A stretch of DNA of 64,000 bases from Lingula anatina (taxonomy: Eukaryota > Brachiopoda > Lingulata > Lingulida > Lingulidae): NCBI RefSeq assembly GCF_001039355.2, contig NW_019775846.1, positions 124,001-188,000 of the forward strand, read 5' to 3'. Shown here piece after piece: positions 36,846 through 50,972 of the stretch. A program made the position numbers and the translations under genes. The notes under the pieces are model-generated. The model worked only from the letters and a program-made list of their open reading frames with translations, did no database searches and was not told where the DNA came from. The stretch's first letter is position 1. Every line of letters begins with the position of its first letter.

Positions 36846-39800
36846 CTAAAACTCCTCATCACTTTCTGGAGGTTGTGGAGGAGGAGACATTCGGATGTCC
36901 TCCTTAATGTCTTCCTCCACCTCGCTTACTTCAGATCTCTCAAACTTTTCACTGTACTTGCTGTGTTCCTCAGAGATACTGGAAAGGTCACTGGCCTCAA
37001 CATGTTTCACGGGAGAAACATCTGGAGAGCTGAAGGGAGGAGATTTCATCGGTGAAGCCTCTGGTGAACTGGGCACTGGTGAGGCATCCCGTGAATTGGT
37101 CCTATCTTGTAACCTTTTGTCCACACCTCCACCCACTGGTGGCTCCCTCTTTGGATGACCTTGAACAGTTGACCCTCCCGAGCTCCCTGAGTGACCATAG
37201 TGGTCATCTATGGGAGTTGACCTATGGGAGGAAGAACTTTTACTGTGATGTGAATGTCTGGATGAATGTTTAGAGTCACTGTGTCCAGATCCATTAGAGG
37301 CACCTGAATCAGACTCCCCAGAATGTCCCCGCTCTTTGAACTTTTTACCACCATGCCCTTGCTTCTGTTTATGCTGTGTTTCTCCTGGATCTATTCTGAT
37401 AGCAGGGGGCTGCATGCCATCTTCATGGTGATGTTCTTCATTTCGCCCCTTGATGTCAGAAGACTCTACTCCTTTTATTAAAATAACAGCAGGCTGGGCA
37501 GGAGGGGCGTCACCCCTAGATGCTGCATGGGGCAGTACAGTTCTGGTATCTTGTAACAGTCTCTGATACAGCTCATCACTCTGTGGAGGAGGAAGCCTTA
37601 CAGGAGGTTGGCTCATTTCATAGTCACCACCGTGCTGCATTGTGGGATCTATAGTGGCTTGGTAGTTGTCTGGCCTGACACGGGGTTGTATTGTATGATG
37701 CCTGTCCTCTGCGTAGTCTGCATCAGGCTTGGCCTGGGTGGGTAGTAACAATGGCTGTTGGGGTGACTCATAGTCCCCACTCTCCTCTTGCCATTCACTC
37801 TGCTGGAAAGGTGGCGCCACTGCTGTATGGAGAGCAGGGACTCTGGCAGAACCCACATGAGCATGGGAAGCACTAGCAGTTCCCATTCGAGGAGCAGAAG
37901 ACTGGGATCTTCGCCTTGGTACAGGTAGGTCACCCTGGGAATGGTACTGTCTTGGGTATGATGTTGACACTGGTGGTTCCTGTGCTTCCATCTGGTATCC
38001 TGGAGCAGTCGGTTTACCAAATGGCATGGCACTTTGGTCCAATCCTGCCACAGTTATCAGCTGACCTAGGCTGTAAGAAAGGAAAAAAAGTAAAACGTAA
38101 GCTGTCAGTCAGTAGCTAAATGATCAGTATATGCAATTTGAATATATAGCTCAATATTTATTTCACATGTCAAATCAAATGAATTTGACTCATTTGGCAT
38201 TTAATGTTTGATGTTTATTAATTTGAGAGAAAGTGATTATATTACTTTACCAAAAATGTTTTTCTCACCCTGCTTCCCTGAGCATGTCTAAAAAGGAATG
38301 AAACTGTTTAAAGGAGGATTCTATACTCTCCAGGACTTTATCGTCATCAAGTGGACTTCTCTCCAGCTGTGCGCGTAGGGTGCTGATCTCTTGATGAAGA
38401 CGGCCATTTTCTACAGTTAGCTGTACATACAAAAAGAAAGTAATAAGAAAAATATTCTTGCTAAATTACATAGAACAGCACCATATCTAAAAAAAATTAC
38501 AATAATAAAATAAAAAACAGATGATAAAAATGTGTAGTCAGTAACTACAATATTGGAACCATGAACAGAAAACATTGTCTACTACCTCCAACATCTTGTT
38601 TTCAGCCTTGGATCTTGCTTGCTTCTCTTCAGCCAGCTGTCTTCTTAACTGCTCCAACTCAATCTTATAAGACAACAAAGAACATAATATTAATCCACTG
38701 CTCATACTTATATTTCTGATGCAAGCTTAACCTCTAAAGAACTACCTGATTTCACTGCAGTCTTGGTTAGTCTGCAAGCACCCCAAATTTTGAGAATACT
38801 TGAAAGTAAGCCATATTTTTTTTACTCATCTGGTGTTTACAGTAACTGATAAAAGAGGTTAGTTTCCAGTAATATCTAAAAGTCAGGGTGACCCACTCCA
38901 TTACCTTCATCTCCTTGATTGCGCCCAGGTTCACCTCACTCTGTACAACATCTCTCTCAGCTGTAGCATTCTGGTACACAGTATCATCATCGTAGTCTGT
39001 GGTGGTGGTAGTGGTCTCATTATTGTTGGATTCCATGTGGAGGCTGACTGCAGGGGTCAGAGGAGGCGTGGTATTCTCCATGTTTTCCTGCACACTGGCC
39101 CTCCCAGGGGTGTGTTCTGGAGGGAAGCCTCTGATGATGCAAATATAACAGATTAAATCCTGGGATTTCTGATAGGTTACTAAAGACCTGAGGGAGCAAC
39201 CACTGCAATCATCATTATGTACATATCCCAGTATGTAGTATCTACCAGAAATAGCCACTTAGGAACTTTGGACTTAGCACATGATGAATTATTCAACAGA
39301 TGTAATTAAACTACATGCATGATATTCCACAAGGAGATGATTACAACAACAACAACAAAAAATGCAATTTTCCCATCTCATGTAAACATTTCAGTACAAA
39401 ATGCAGAGCATCTTTTCCTCCAGTTTCCATCAATACTTACTTGTACCTGGAGGCCCTCAGAGCAGTTCTCCATGGCAAACCTGGTTTGGGTTGGACCTGC
39501 TGCATGGCCCTACTAATACCAGGACTGGTCTTGGATCTTTTTCTTCCAGCGTCTCGAGAAATCTAGATAAAAAATACAGATGGTTTATTAAATAAATGGA
39601 ACCAATATTGCTTTAAATGCAGATAATTAAATTTAAAAAAAAGATTTTAAAATGATAACATAAAATTGCTTGAGACTAAAAATAGAAAACAAAATATTTA
39701 ATTTATAAGGATGTTTAAAAACTTGAAACTTTGATAACAGGACATCAGCACATAATAAACTTACTGGAAAAGTTCACCTACCAAGTTAAAGTAAAAAATA

Positions 39801-42800
39801 GTTTACTTATTTCAGTGGAGCCAAATTAATATTTTAAGCCACAAGGTTAATACATAGAATAGAATACACATCACACATCACATAGAATATCATATGAATG
39901 GACCGTTAGAGTGACCATCTCTGGGCAGACCACCAGAGTGACCCTTTGCTTTACCTTGATACTTGTTTTTTTGCCAATACTGCCATTCAGTGTAACGGTT
40001 CTCCTTTTCCTAGTAGGAACTCTGCCAAAGGTAATCTTCATGGGATCTTTAGGGCTTTCTGCCTTGATCCATTTGTACTAAAAGTTGAGATATTTGATGC
40101 TTTATATGTAGCCAAGTATAAAAGTGCTTTCAAATCAATAAACAGCAATATTACAAATAGTTTCTAAATGATATAACACAAATTAACATAACAACCAGTT
40201 TCTCTAAATAAAGTAAATCATATGAAAAAGGGGAAAGACAAAAACAACAAAAACAACAGATACCTAGTTTTCCTAGAAAAATAAAATTTTGTTAAATTTA
40301 CAGCTTGTTCACTAATTTTTCAGTTATGCCAAAATATTTTCAGGTGAAACCAAAACAATGGGGATCAAACAACAGTTATAACAACATCTACCACAAATCA
40401 ATAATCTCCTGCATAACCTCATTTCCCATTTTTAATCAGCTTGAACACCATTTCTTATTTCCAAATTATATTAATGTTACCTTTCCTGTTTTCTATTTAT
40501 CTTCACACTTTCATTTTCACTATCATTTTGAATGAATGAATATTTTATCTTATAAATAAAATACTTCTATGATTTTGTTTCTTAAACATATACAATTCAT
40601 GCAAGTATGGGGTTTATCAAACAGATTAATTTTTTGTTGAGATAAATGGCATTCCCCCCCCCCACACCACGCACACAGACACACATTTAAACATTTTACA
40701 AGGAAAAAGAGAGAAGGTAAAGGGATCCCTGCTCGAGAGTTAAACGCACCTCTGTGTCCTGCCCATTGCTGTTTATCATGATGTGTTCCATAATACTCTG
40801 TAGTGTGTTGCGATCTGAAGAGAAGAAAGACATACATTCACAGCTACCACAATACTAAAAACTGTCTGTTTCTAAAAAAGGTTTTCTACCATTATCTTAA
40901 AAATATCCATTTTTTCCAATGTCAAAAGTTATAAATCATAATTGCAATAATTGTCTAATTTTCAGTGATCCAACCACACAATTTCTCAAAAAAGTATACT
41001 ATTTCCTATGCAAAAAGAGCAAAATAAATATAACATTCTGTGTAGTGCATGCAAGCCTTAATATGTACATGTACAATAACATGAAAATGTCTAATAAAGT
41101 ATGAATCTAAGGGTGTTCTTTTATGGGGCATGCATTTCTTGTACAGCATTAAAAGATTGAAAAGCTTCATTCAATCACTGTCAAAAGTTCATTCAAGTCC
41201 AACTTTGATAGCATTACCCCACTGGGAATTACTGATGATTTACTGACAAATCCTTTTATTTATACAGAATTTGCTCCAATTAACACCTGTTACTTACTGC
41301 AAACATCAATATGGCAATTAGTCTAACGCAGAATATATCAAAAAGGATCAAAATGGCAATTACTGCCGCATTTAATAATCTGTTCACACTTGCTAAGCAA
41401 TATAAATAATCTTGTTCTAAAACAGCTCCCTTCAACTGCTACATCAACAGTTTAATGTTTAAAGGGATAATAACTCTTCGTTTTGGCCAAAAAAATGAAT
41501 TTTCCTGGAATAAACAACAATTTTCCCAAACTTACCAATGGTTAATGAATACATTTTTACATTCAAAGTTAGTCCCTGTTTTTTTTCTAAAAAGTTTGTT
41601 TTTTTGTTATAATCTGTTAAGAGATTATAGCAGAGTATAGCCATCAATGGAGGTCACGTGGTCTAAAGATAAGCTCAGATAGCAGAATAATAGCTATAAC
41701 TGCCGTTTTTGTGGTAAAACAGAATATATTATATTTCTGTGAGTTATTCACAATGTTTTTATTGTGAAATATAGATCCCATACGAAGAGTTATTATCCCT
41801 TTAACAGAGGTGAGGGGATCGGCTAAAAAGTTTACCCTCTTGCATTCTTATAAATAGTTGAAGGAAATCACTAGCCACACCCTCACTCTGCTGATAGATT
41901 AATCTTACAGCAAAGTAAATAGGTCTGTTACTTAAAGTCCCATGAGAAACCATACCAAACTGCTGGGCTAATTATAACAGTATTTTTAGTATGACAATTA
42001 TCTAAAACAAAATCAATCACGTTTAATTTTTTTGTCAGATTAAAAAAGAAGATAAAAATGCAGTGATGATTTTTCAGTCTCATTAGCTAAAAGCATTTCT
42101 ATTTGGCCTACATTACAACAATTAATACCACTGAAACACTAAAAAATAAGTTGGTTGGCATACCAATCATGGGGTTAGCTCTGATGTCCAGAACTACGAT
42201 GGTGGTGTTGAACTTCAGTGTGTCCAGTAAGGCTTTTCCTCCAGAACTGCCCACTCCACACTGCTGGATGTCAAGGGCTAAAATATAAAATACAAAAAAA
42301 AATTTTTTCTTCGTTTGTTTCATATTTATTTATGTAGTGTCTTTATCTCAAATTTATATACTGGATTAATTTAAGAATATTCAAATATATAAACAGAAAC
42401 TATACAAAATAACATTTTTCAAAATTTAAATAACTATGTGACAACACAGAATCACGTTTTCTTTTTCTTTTTTTTTTAAGAAATACCTGTGAACTAAATT
42501 TAATTTATGGCTGCATCCTAACAATTCTACAATTATGCAAATGTGCACGAGCTGCCATTAACTTATACATTGTAAATGGAATCTGTTCACTGTTAAAATG
42601 AAATGCAATTCATTCTATAAAATCACCAGAAAACTTGAGCATGACATGGTCAATTCTCCAGCAATGCATTACTCTAACAGTTACAGTATTCACACAAAAT
42701 GAAAGATTTTGCTCCAATGCAATGCACTGCATGAAGTCTCATTGGAGGCAATGTTCAGCAATCGTAGTTTTACTACTGTATCAACAGACAATATTGTTAG

Positions 42801-45800
42801 GTCATGGCTATTGTAAGAATGCACTTGTAGCAAAAAAAAAAAAAAAAACTTAAATGAATGAATAAAATGATAAGGGCATGACATGCAAAATCAAAAATTA
42901 AACTTGGCAAGATTGTATTGTCACTAATGGTGTCACCTGATACTTGGCCTCATCAAATCTATACTCAATCACGTAAATATAGGCAATTCCTTATTCAAAC
43001 TTCATTTGGTCTGCACATAAACAAGGCAGTGTCAGCTTTAACTGGTGTCAGCTTTAAGCCTTTTCCCTGAGGGGATTGGTGAGGTATCCACACTAATGAC
43101 ACTACTTGCCTTTCAAACTAATAACTGCACAAATCAGGAAAGTATAAATCAATAAAGTGGATAGGAATCCCACACAAAATAAACGAGAGACTGACCTTTT
43201 TTTAAGTCGTTTGATACTTAGACTTACGGGTTTCAGTTGGGACTAAAAGGTTCCAGTGAGTCTTTCAATACATGTTATAAGATAATGAGTATCCTATCTA
43301 AGTTGCTGTCTTACCCTTAAGCCACAAGTCATCTTTTAATGCTTCAGCAAATGCCGATGCTCCTGCATCGCCAACAAGGGGGTTGCAGTTCATTGTGATC
43401 CGACGCAAACCTGCCATTTTGTCCAAATCTGGGCGTCGGTAGCGTAAACTGTCCTGCCAGGCTTCATTATGTCTTTTCATGGCTTGGTGCTAGGAAGAAA
43501 AAAACAACTTATCCTTAACTTAGGTTTGATTTGAGGTATTATGAGATCCTATAACTACAAATTTTGGTCGGAAAAAGGTGAATTAAACCACTAAAAACAA
43601 TTCATAATTATTTAAGTGAAAACTGGTCTCTACTACCCAAACAGCCAGAATGCATGGATGTGGCAAATTTCAATAAAAAAGGCATAATAATAGTTTGATA
43701 TCTTTTATTTACTTGTATGAAAAGAAGCTGATGTTTAAGTCATGCAAACTCTTCACAAGCCAAGTTATCAAAATCCTTACAGGCTGCAGATAAGCTGAAA
43801 ATAAAATGACAACTAAATGCGCAAAAAAAGTGAAAAAGTTCCATAATAAAATTTGTTCACTACATGACCAGTAACTTCAATTACTTTCAGAATGCTCTGC
43901 ATGTCAACTCTGAGGTCTCATTGCTCTATTTTGTTATCTTCCAAGCCATTAACCAACAAATCATAAGATGTGACACAATTCAATATCTGCAGTCCCAATT
44001 TCTTTAATGATATAATAGACCTTGTATGTCTCCATCGATATTCTCTTTGATTAACGCAGCAGCTTCATTGCTGAAACCTTTGATCAAAATTTAGCTATAG
44101 CAAATCCACCATCCCTGGGGAAATATCAGAGAACTCTGAACTGACGCACTATGTAGTTCCATCAGGGTGATCAAGGAGGGATAAATTACACCTTTCATCA
44201 AACCGTAGCCTTTCTCAGAGGTTAAAAAGTGAATCTTATCATAAAATAAATCACAATGTGAAAACAGATTATATTTCAGCACTTAGGAGCTATTGATGCT
44301 CAAACAGAGTTGCAGTATATCTTGAGCAACATAAAAAAATTGTCACTGAATATGAGCAATATTTCCCAAATGACAAACAGACAGTACACCTAGGAACTTC
44401 ATAGCAGGAGTATAAGGAATTAAACAAGGCAGCAAAGCTGTCAANATGTACAGACACATCTGTGTCTGTACATAAAAATAAAACAATATTTCTTTTTTTT
44501 CATTTGCCAAACACAATTAGTTGTAGACAGTTGCAAAAAAAAAAAAAAAAAAAAAAAACCTTCTCATGACTAACATGAGCTCAGCCACATTTTACTTAAC
44601 ATAAAAAGAGGATGTGTGGGCACTTGAGAAGAAGATTATGGAAACCAGATATGGAATTAAAAGCAATGAAGTACTTCCAAAAGCTAAAACTAATGTTCCA
44701 CAACCATGAGCTTTGCCAGTTTGCCAGCTTCTGGTTTTCCTCTTACAGGTACACATTGAGGAACCTTCGTAGATGAGTTTCCATGGCAACATGATACATA
44801 TGTGTGGTAAGAGCATTAATGTTAGGACCCAGCCTATGAGAGCAGTTGGTTGGATGGTGATGAAATGACGAACTACGACAGCGTACTTCCCACCATCACT
44901 CACTCCTTCAATTTGAACTTATGATCAGCTTGTTTCGTATTGATCACTCATTGGTCCCTGGTGTGGTATTGAGGAGGCAGCATAACAGATGACAGTTTCT
45001 CCTTAATGGCTTAAACGCTTTTTATCACAGCAGGCCACACATTTTGAGTGGTGAGAGGTGATGAAGAGGCATTAATCCTACTGATATTCCTCCACAGTAA
45101 ACACCCTAGTTTTCTACACAGCTATATTGATTAATCTCATTACCTTGCTGCACGGCATCTGCTAGGATATCACAAAGGTAAGAAAGTTGAACAAATCCCA
45201 GTGGCAAAGTAAAATATTTGTGTAATTTGGGAACAGAAATACCTCTGCATTATAGAACAAAGTGTAACACAGATATCTTGTAAGTTGTTACAACTGGAAG
45301 AAGTGCAAAATGCCATTTCTCAGTGTTAAGTGATTACAACAAACAATTCTGAACAGCACCTGGTACGGAATACTGGGTTGTGAACATTTTAATAGCTAAC
45401 CAGGTAGGTTTTATTCCCTGTTGTCTGCCAAGTTTTAACATTACCTTAGAGACAAACAGAAAAAGCAACTTCAAAGCTGTACTGACTGATTTAAAATTAG
45501 CAATGGATCTCACCATTTTTAAGAATGATAGAAAACAGTTATTCACAGAATATTACGAATATGTAGAAATTGTCTAAAGACAAATGCTTTAGGCAAATGC
45601 TTTTCTTAAAAGCACCCAATTCAAGATATTCAGCACTTGAATTATTGGACAAGCAATTAAATATGCCGATTCTAATAACGTGTTATAACAAATCAATGAA
45701 CAACTTAATGCAAAGATCGTTGCATAACTGCCAAATGATGGTGTTTTCCAAATAAAAACAACCCAAGCCAAGACTTTGAACACATTGCAAGTACATGAAT

Positions 45801-48800
45801 CGCTTCTTATCCAGGACAATTTAAACTTTAAAAACATACATTGAGAGATAAATGGCCTTAATCAATATTGCACAATATAATCATATCCACCGTCTCCAGT
45901 CCAGCTTAGGCAGTCAGCAATCTTGACACAGTTTGAAAATAATGCAGGTTACAGCGCAAGAGTCTCATGAAGTTGAATCATAGAATAAATGGTGTGTTTT
46001 AACTTTGGAAAACTTGTATTTTGGCAGGAGTTTTGATCTTTTGCTTTTTTCCAAAATTATTACAGCATAATGGTGAGTATCAGTAAAGAAAGATTAAAGG
46101 TTGGTAAGTTGAAGAAAAATGCCATTTACCCTGGGAAAATTTGTTAAATATGAGTTTTTGGCTGGAAAATTTTGGCCTGGAAGGCTTTAATGGTGAGTTT
46201 GGCTTGCTTATAAAATGCTTCTTATAAGTGGGTAGACACTAAAGGTGTAAATGATTTTCTTGGCATTTATTTTACTGTTTTGCAATCAATGAAAAAAAAA
46301 AGAGGGAATAAAATAGGATCAATTTGTCATCATCTTTAACACCTACAAATGGCATTTCTATATGTCCCCGTGATAAATTAAGTGATTAAAAAACAATGAT
46401 AGAAATACTATTACCAGTGTAATTAAACAATACAATCCAACAGATTCCCAATGACGACCAAATTATCAGAAAGCTAGAAAGTGACCCTTTTCACATTAAA
46501 TCACCCAGACATGGTTAGAAGAAAAAATTACTGAAGGAATCTAATCAATTGATACAAAGAAACACATTTCCCATTTCGATTACTTTATGGAAGACTGCAT
46601 TTTGCACTTGCTTATTTCCTCTTTTCAAAAGGCTTTCGATTCTAAAAGCAAGAAGAAAGTGAAATCAAGCCAAAGATTCTGATCAAAGAGCAACAGTGGA
46701 GTGCTCTGCTGTTTACTATAATATTCACTCTGTTGCTATGGTTTTGCTTCTCTGAAGCCATTTTCTGTTTCTCAAATGAAGAAATTAAATAGACATGACT
46801 AGAAAAAAGTTATACCTACAGGTACCTACTACACTAAAGACTTATTACCAATGAAACTATTGTTCTATTATTTTATGTTCCAACTTGGTGGGGACTCTCG
46901 TGAATGCGATCAGACTAACATCTTGTTTCCAACGTAGTCATTTATCTACCAGCTTTTCTGTATTCTACTCAACACCATAGTCCCTCCAGAATTGGAGCGA
47001 TCAATGTAGAATGATAGTTTCATTGGAAATGAGCCCTTTTTTTGCACATTCAAAGCTAAAGAAGAAACCAACTGCTCTGACAAATACTGGGTTCCCATAC
47101 TTAGATCGATCCATCTGGATCGACCTAACTCCCTGAGGGTTCACGCTAAATTGCTATCAGCTCAAGAGGCTTAAATGTCTGTCATGCCTACTGAATCAGC
47201 TAGGGGAAAGATAATTACCCCCTAACAGTTTTACTAGGTGTGACAGACATTTAAGCCGGTTAATTTGATAGCAATTTAGTAAGACTCCCCAGGGAGATAC
47301 ATCGATCCAAATATCTGTAGGAACAGTACATTCTGGACCTTCTAGAGTTTGATACAGTGGCAAAGAAATTGGTCCCAAAGATATTCTAATATGTAGTCAA
47401 GTTTCTCAAGGCAACCAAATTCAGTCAATGCACAATAAATGTAAAATAAACATTTTAAGAAGCCAGCAACATGTCCCAAATTTAAACTTTTACAAATATT
47501 AGTATTTTGAATACATATAGTTAGGTCATAGTTATTGTGAAATATGTACTCCTACCAGATGAAATTTTTAAAATTAAATTATTCTTGCTATCAAGAATGA
47601 TTAATCTGTTCAATGAATCATAAAATCATCTGAACTATGCATGTGTATAAATTATGTTCATACATAATCAAATTTTACTATCTAGTTCACATCCTCTACA
47701 CAAAACCTTTATCATTCTACTGTGGCATGTGTTTCCTTATATATGAAAAGTAGACAAAAATGTCTTATCCGGTAATTTCACTAATTTTCAAAGTAACCTT
47801 AGATACAGGGACTTGGTCTAATTACAAATTTCCTGGCATCCTCAACAAAAATGTAACCAACCAGAAACACCCAGTAAATTTGCCTTGTTAAGACCATTTC
47901 TTTAAAGCATAATTTATATCCATTACCATTTTGCATCAAAGCAAGGGCACTAGCATGTATCATTAATTACATAAGATATAATAGGGTACAAGATATAAAA
48001 CAAACACAAGCAATCCATAAAGATATAAAGTTAGATCCAAGATGACAACAAATCACATGCCCAGACCTATTAAGTAATTAACAATTTCACACCTTTTAAT
48101 TCTTATTCTCAATGGTGCCAGAAGATTGCCTTAATCACCTTAAAAGGGCAGAACCAAACTCATCCACATGTCAGAAGAATTTGCCACATGTATGCTTACT
48201 CGTCTTTAAACTCTACCCTTATCTTTGCCTTCTCCTGTTGGCTAAACCCAAGGCAATCATCATGGCACTCAACCAACATGAAAAATTCATGAGTTCCTGC
48301 AGCAACAATTCTGGAGACACCCTATTTTCATAGGGAATCTCTTGGGGGCAAAGCCTGTGTGTAAAATTAGTCTTTCTGCCTCATTGTCTAGACCAAAGAC
48401 CGTAATGTTTTAATTCTAACTACTGTCCATCAGAGCATTGCCAATGAGAACAAACTTTTTGATTACAGTAAAAAAATTAAAATGGCCAATTCTGCAACCA
48501 ATACTTTTGAGCTGCTTTTCCAGACACCTTCCCCTACTGATGGTTCTCTTGAATTCAAGAGAGAAGTTCCACAGTTTTGACCATGTTCATAAAATTTTCA
48601 AGGAAAAATGCTTACATAAATCAATAGGCCATGGACTACCTGATTCAACCAGCACTTGCTCCTTTTCCAAAAACATGTTGAATGATTTCAAAGGTTGATA
48701 CTTTCTAGCAAAAAAATTACCTTTTACAAAGCAAGTAAATAAAAACATGACCCTTGTTACAAATAACATAACATTTACATTCAAGCCTTTTTTGTACTTG

Positions 48801-50941
48801 TCTTTCAGCTATAAAAATAGAAAAGAAATTAAGAAAATTGTCAAAATAGAATGAAATAAAGCATAAAAATAAAAACAAAGACAAAAAAGTAATAAATATG
48901 CATTGTTTATTTATTTACCCCCTAGAAGTGAACAGAAACACCATGCTATTCACTAACAGAGCACCTGCTCACCCACAAATGGTATCCTCTGCCAATAATC
49001 TCTGTCAAAAATTGAATCCCCCAAACTGCACACAAATCGATAATGGCAAATAGCTATTTATGTAGAATATAATTACCAGACTTGTTAGTATTAGTGCTGT
49101 TATGACATGGGTCTTATCCTACTGGGCACAGCAAAATGATATTGTCATTATTGCAAATCAGATGTGGACAGTTACTGGTACGTGGCTAGATAAATACAGT
49201 TATACATCTTGTTTTCAGGAGCAGAACTAGCATCCTATCGAAGGCTGAATGCTTCACAGCATGGTGATATATCTCACAAGAAAAGTTCTGAAAGCTTCCT
49301 ATGAAATAATATCTAAACTTATTTACTGCCTTTAAAAGGAAAAAGTTGTTCATTTAATACACAGAACTGAGACTCTCAATATTTGATGTTGTGAAAACAT
49401 GTTGGTGGACACACTGCAGCGTCATCAATGGTGGCTGGACCAGATAAACCAGCACGACACTGTCATCCTTCGCCATCAAAAATCTCGTCTTCAGAAAGCC
49501 ATTTTGGAACTTTTCAACAAAACAGGGCCAGGAGAGCGAAGGGCAGAACTCATAAGATTTTGGCTTCGACTGAACTACACCTTGACAACAAGTTCTCCCA
49601 CTACAATAACAACTGCTAATGCTTTAAATGAGGAATACCAAGAGGAGATATATGAATATTCTTTCTCACTTGTGGCTGTAATATCTGGAATATTTGTTTT
49701 TCTTACACTGGCTGCAACAATTGGTGTCATAGTATTCTGCACCAAGAGAAACTCTGTTTTCTCATCAGCTAGATCAAAGAGATCCACTTCACGTGATACT
49801 GTTAATTCTTATGAAATGACCGATGCTAGTCTTACTGATATAGAATATACAGACTATGAAACAGAAACAGAGGTAGACGAACCTCACTCAGTTGTATCAT
49901 TCATTCAAGAAAGCGACTACGAAGATGAGACCCCCTTAGTTTCTCCTTCATCCGAGATTCCTCAGGCCATGCCCACCTCTGCACACTACGGTTCTACACA
50001 CAGAACTCGCAGAGACATGAATGTCAACAGCCTCTTTGACCCAGGCCCCAGCACCAGCGGTGTCTCATCAACCACTTCCTTGAACATTAAGAAAAGTCAG
50101 TCATATAATGGGCGTCTTTATGAACACATCTCTCCTAACTCTGGAGATGAAAGTGATGAAGATTACGACACAATTCACTGCCTTAACACTGATGACGCAC
50201 TTCTTGCTTGTTCTGGTAAAGCCCCACTGGGAAAGAGTTTAATCAGAAGCGCAAAGCAAAAAGGAATTGCTATGGCCAAGAGTGTTAAAAAGAGCATTTC
50301 TTTTGATAGCAAGTTCAAGTACAGGGAAATCAGAGAATAGACTTTGCTGATCTTTCATTATGTGCCCAGCCAAGAAAAATTGATTGGGTTTTTAGGAGAA
50401 TTCCCTATGTATCTCATTCATTCATGAAGACTATCTCTGCTGCATGCTTTCATAAAAAACTCTTTTGTTTTATTGCACATGGATAACATGTAATTCATAC
50501 AGATGTTTCAGAGGTATTTTCCATAGTTGTCTTCAAAAGTTCACTTTACAATCAACATTTATGACAGCCTTGTTTTTCCAAATGTTTACCTGCCTATCCA
50601 AACTGTGTACTTAGCTATTTAAACAGTAATTTCTATCAAGTATTACTTATTAGCTAGCCTGGGAATTTGAATCTAATTAAATATAACTATCCTACACTTT
50701 ATCTATATTCATTTAGGAAAATCACCTTCATTACATTTAACTCCATTCATCTGTGTAAATTGGTAATGAAATTGAACAACTTGATTTTAATGAATTTTAT
50801 TGGGCTAAGGGATGTCTGTCAATACAGAATTAGAGAAAGCACTGTTACAATGTACAAATGAGAAATAAAAGACAAATATACTATATCATCCACACACCTA
50901 TGTGTCCTAAATGATCTGTTGCACAATCTGTTAGTCACATG

Positions 50942-50972
<31 letters not shown>

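Larger units (their letters stand above)
43490..49398 (-). other. CEP78 large intron, left part
   Basis: No exon of CEP78 is recognised. It holds an 'n' at 44445, an A24 run (44535-44558) and two neighbouring palindromic elements (46838-47036 and 47090-47330). The remaining sequence has only short ORFs without protein-like features. Any promoter for the nested plus-strand gene would lie near 48900-49398. Confidence 0.5.

Noticed and set aside
37649..38032. Minus-strand ORF of 127 codons inside CEP78
   Set aside because: Out-of-frame shadow of the last CEP78 exon, whose frame is fixed by the preceding splice phases.
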